Assembly (NCBI RefSeq): GCF_001005315.1
Contig: NZ_LBMG01000003.1
Coordinates: 1-64,000 of the forward strand
DNA from: Kordia jejudonensis
Lineage (GTDB): Bacteria > Bacteroidota > Bacteroidia > Flavobacteriales > Flavobacteriaceae
Length of the DNA: 64,000 bases
Reading direction: 5' to 3'
Below, piece by piece: positions 62,788 through 64,000 of the stretch; within the stretch, counting starts at the first letter, position 1, and every line of letters starts with the position of its first letter. Below the pieces are notes generated by a model. That model searched no databases and was not told the DNA's origin. It worked only from the letters and a program-made list of their open reading frames with translations. The position numbers were made by a program, and so were the translations under genes.

Positions 62788-64000
62788 ATGAAAAAAATAT
62801 TAAGAAAAAGAATTCTAATTCCAGTATTGGCTACCGTTTTTCTATTTGGAACCGTAAGTTTTAAAAGTGATTTTTTTGAAATTGCCAAGCAAATTGAAAT
62901 ATTCACGACCATGTTTAAGCAATTGAATATGAATTATGTGGACGAAACCAATCCTGCCGATTTAATGGATGGAGCCATCAAAGAAATGCTCAACGATTTA
63001 GATCCGTATACCAAGTTTTACAATGAACAAGATGTGGAAGCGGCAAAAATTAGAAATGCTGGCGAATATTCAGGAATTGGCGCTTCTGTTCGAAGAAATA
63101 ACAAAAAAATTACTATCATCGAACCGTATAAAGATTATCCTGCGGACAAAGCTGGTTTAAAAGCAGGTGATGAAATTATTCAGATTGATGATATCGTTAT
63201 TGCCAACTTTAAAGAAGACACAGGAGAATTGCTAAAAGGTGCCGCAAATAGCACTATCAACATTGTATACAAACGTCAAGGGAAAGAATACAAAACACAA
63301 CTTACACGTAGTAAAATTGAAGTAGATGCTGTTCCGTTTTTCAAAATGATTGATGACAAAACAGGATACATTGTACTGGCAAAATTCAACAAAAAAGCCA
63401 GCGCACAAACCAAAGATGCGCTTGAACGACTCAAAGAAGATGGCGCAGAACGTATTGTACTTGATTTGCGCAGTAATCCAGGTGGATTGCTTAGAGAATC
63501 GATTGACATTGTAAATTTATTTGTGCCAAAAGGAGAAGTAATAGTAACCACAAAATCAAAAGTTAAAAAATACAACAGAACCTACAAAACCAGAAAAAAA
63601 CCAGTAGATACGGAAATTCCACTTGTAGTTTTGGTAAATGGACGAAGCGCTTCGGCAAGTGAAATTGTTTCGGGTGCTTTGCAAGATTTGGATAGAGCTG
63701 TTGTAATTGGCGCACGTAGTTTTGGAAAAGGATTGGTACAACAGCCTAAAAAACTTACCTACGGAACGCAATTGAAAGTTACCATTTCAAGGTATTACAC
63801 ACCTTCAGGACGTTGTATTCAGGCATTAGATTACTGGAATAGAGATGCCGATGGAAACGCCGTTAGAACCAATGAAAACGATTATACAGAATTCAAAACG
63901 AAAAAAGGAAGAAGCGTATATGATGGTGGCGGAATTAATCCAGATATTGAAATTTCTTCACAAAAAACAAGCGATTTTACAAAATCGTTAATCGGAAACT
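62788..64000 (+). CDS. S41 family C-terminal processing peptidase (partial)
   Basis: 404 residues in the window, open at the right edge. Signal-type TM (about 9-25), an N-terminal helical region, a PDZ domain (about 95-175: AGEYSGIGASVRRNNKKITIIEPYKDYPADKAGLKAGDEIIQIDD), and the tail-specific protease core with DLRSNPGGLLRESIDIV and the catalytic Ser in VNGRSASASEIVSGALQD and Lys in RSFGKGLVQ. CtpA/Prc-type enzymes trim or degrade periplasmic proteins by their C-termini. Frame and start are clear. Confidence 0.92.
   Translation, partial: MKKILRKRILIPVLATVFLFGTVSFKSDFFEIAKQIEIFTTMFKQLNMNYVDETNPADLMDGAIKEMLNDLDPYTKFYNEQDVEAAKIRNAGEYSGIGASVRRNNKKITIIEPYKDYPADKAGLKAGDEIIQIDDIVIANFKEDTGELLKGAANSTINIVYKRQGKEYKTQLTRSKIEVDAVPFFKMIDDKTGYIVLAKFNKKASAQTKDALERLKEDGAERIVLDLRSNPGGLLRESIDIVNLFVPKGEVIVTTKSKVKKYNRTYKTRKKPVDTEIPLVVLVNGRSASASEIVSGALQDLDRAVVIGARSFGKGLVQQPKKLTYGTQLKVTISRYYTPSGRCIQALDYWNRDADGNAVRTNENDYTEFKTKKGRSVYDGGGINPDIEISSQKTSDFTKSLIGN

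Overview
The window is AT-rich chromosomal DNA from a member of the Bacteroidota, most likely a marine Flavobacteriaceae. The evidence is the gene families (CarboxypepD_reg-type TonB receptors, a DUF3871 protein, a PID-CTERM-like sorting signal, an IntDOT-like tyrosine integrase), the weak ribosome binding sites, and several promoters of the TTTG / TAnnTTTG type. The layout and repeats recall Kordia, but that genus call is tentative. The left edge is intergenic and the right edge cuts a ctpA-type protease gene.

Core region 1 (1-19.1 kb): a GreA-like protein and an FAD oxidoreductase; a minus-strand fatty-acid/vitamin block (pdxA, yceD-like DUF177, rpmF, fabH, accB, accC) divergent from ribE; a three-gene RND efflux operon (adaptor, permease, TolC); a membrane-anchored winged-helix regulator divergent from a YceI protein; and a TonB-dependent receptor.

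Integrated element (19127-35590): about 16.4 kb bounded by an 18-bp direct repeat that is the 3' end of the CAT-anticodon tRNA at 35574-35647. On the minus strand it carries a tyrosine integrase beside the tRNA, an unknown protein, a DUF3987 replication-type protein, a Sak4-like RecA-fold ATPase, a DUF3871 protein, a small unknown protein and a RadC/JAB protein. Its plus-strand cargo is a tightly coupled five-gene operon: C5 cytosine methyltransferase, MORC/MutL-like GHKL ATPase, Z1-domain helicase, PD-(D/E)XK nuclease and AIPR protein. This is a probable restriction-type phage-defence system. No relaxase, conjugation or virion genes were seen, so the element may be mobilised by another agent or be a satellite.

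Core region 2 (35.6-56.2 kb): methylmalonyl-CoA epimerase, rbfA, a LolC/E-type permease, dusB, an outer-membrane receptor, lepA, a tandem intergenic repeat, a cation/proton antiporter, a PIF1-like helicase, a USP-SulP pair, an MBL hydrolase, and an S8 plus M1 lipoprotein peptidase pair.

Phage-derived cassette (56.2-61.7 kb): an S24/LexA-like repressor, a 51-residue helix-turn-helix-like protein, a tail-collar protein, a TIGR02594-type peptidoglycan hydrolase, a holin, a beta-helix-type fibre protein and a membrane-anchored protein. No capsid, terminase, sheath or tube genes are present. A near-identical 22-bp element lies in the repressor's upstream region and overlaps a good promoter before the lysis genes. 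This suggests a domesticated, damage-responsive lysis/fibre cassette. The window ends with a small membrane ORF, a hypothetical gene, rnpA and a truncated S41 protease gene.
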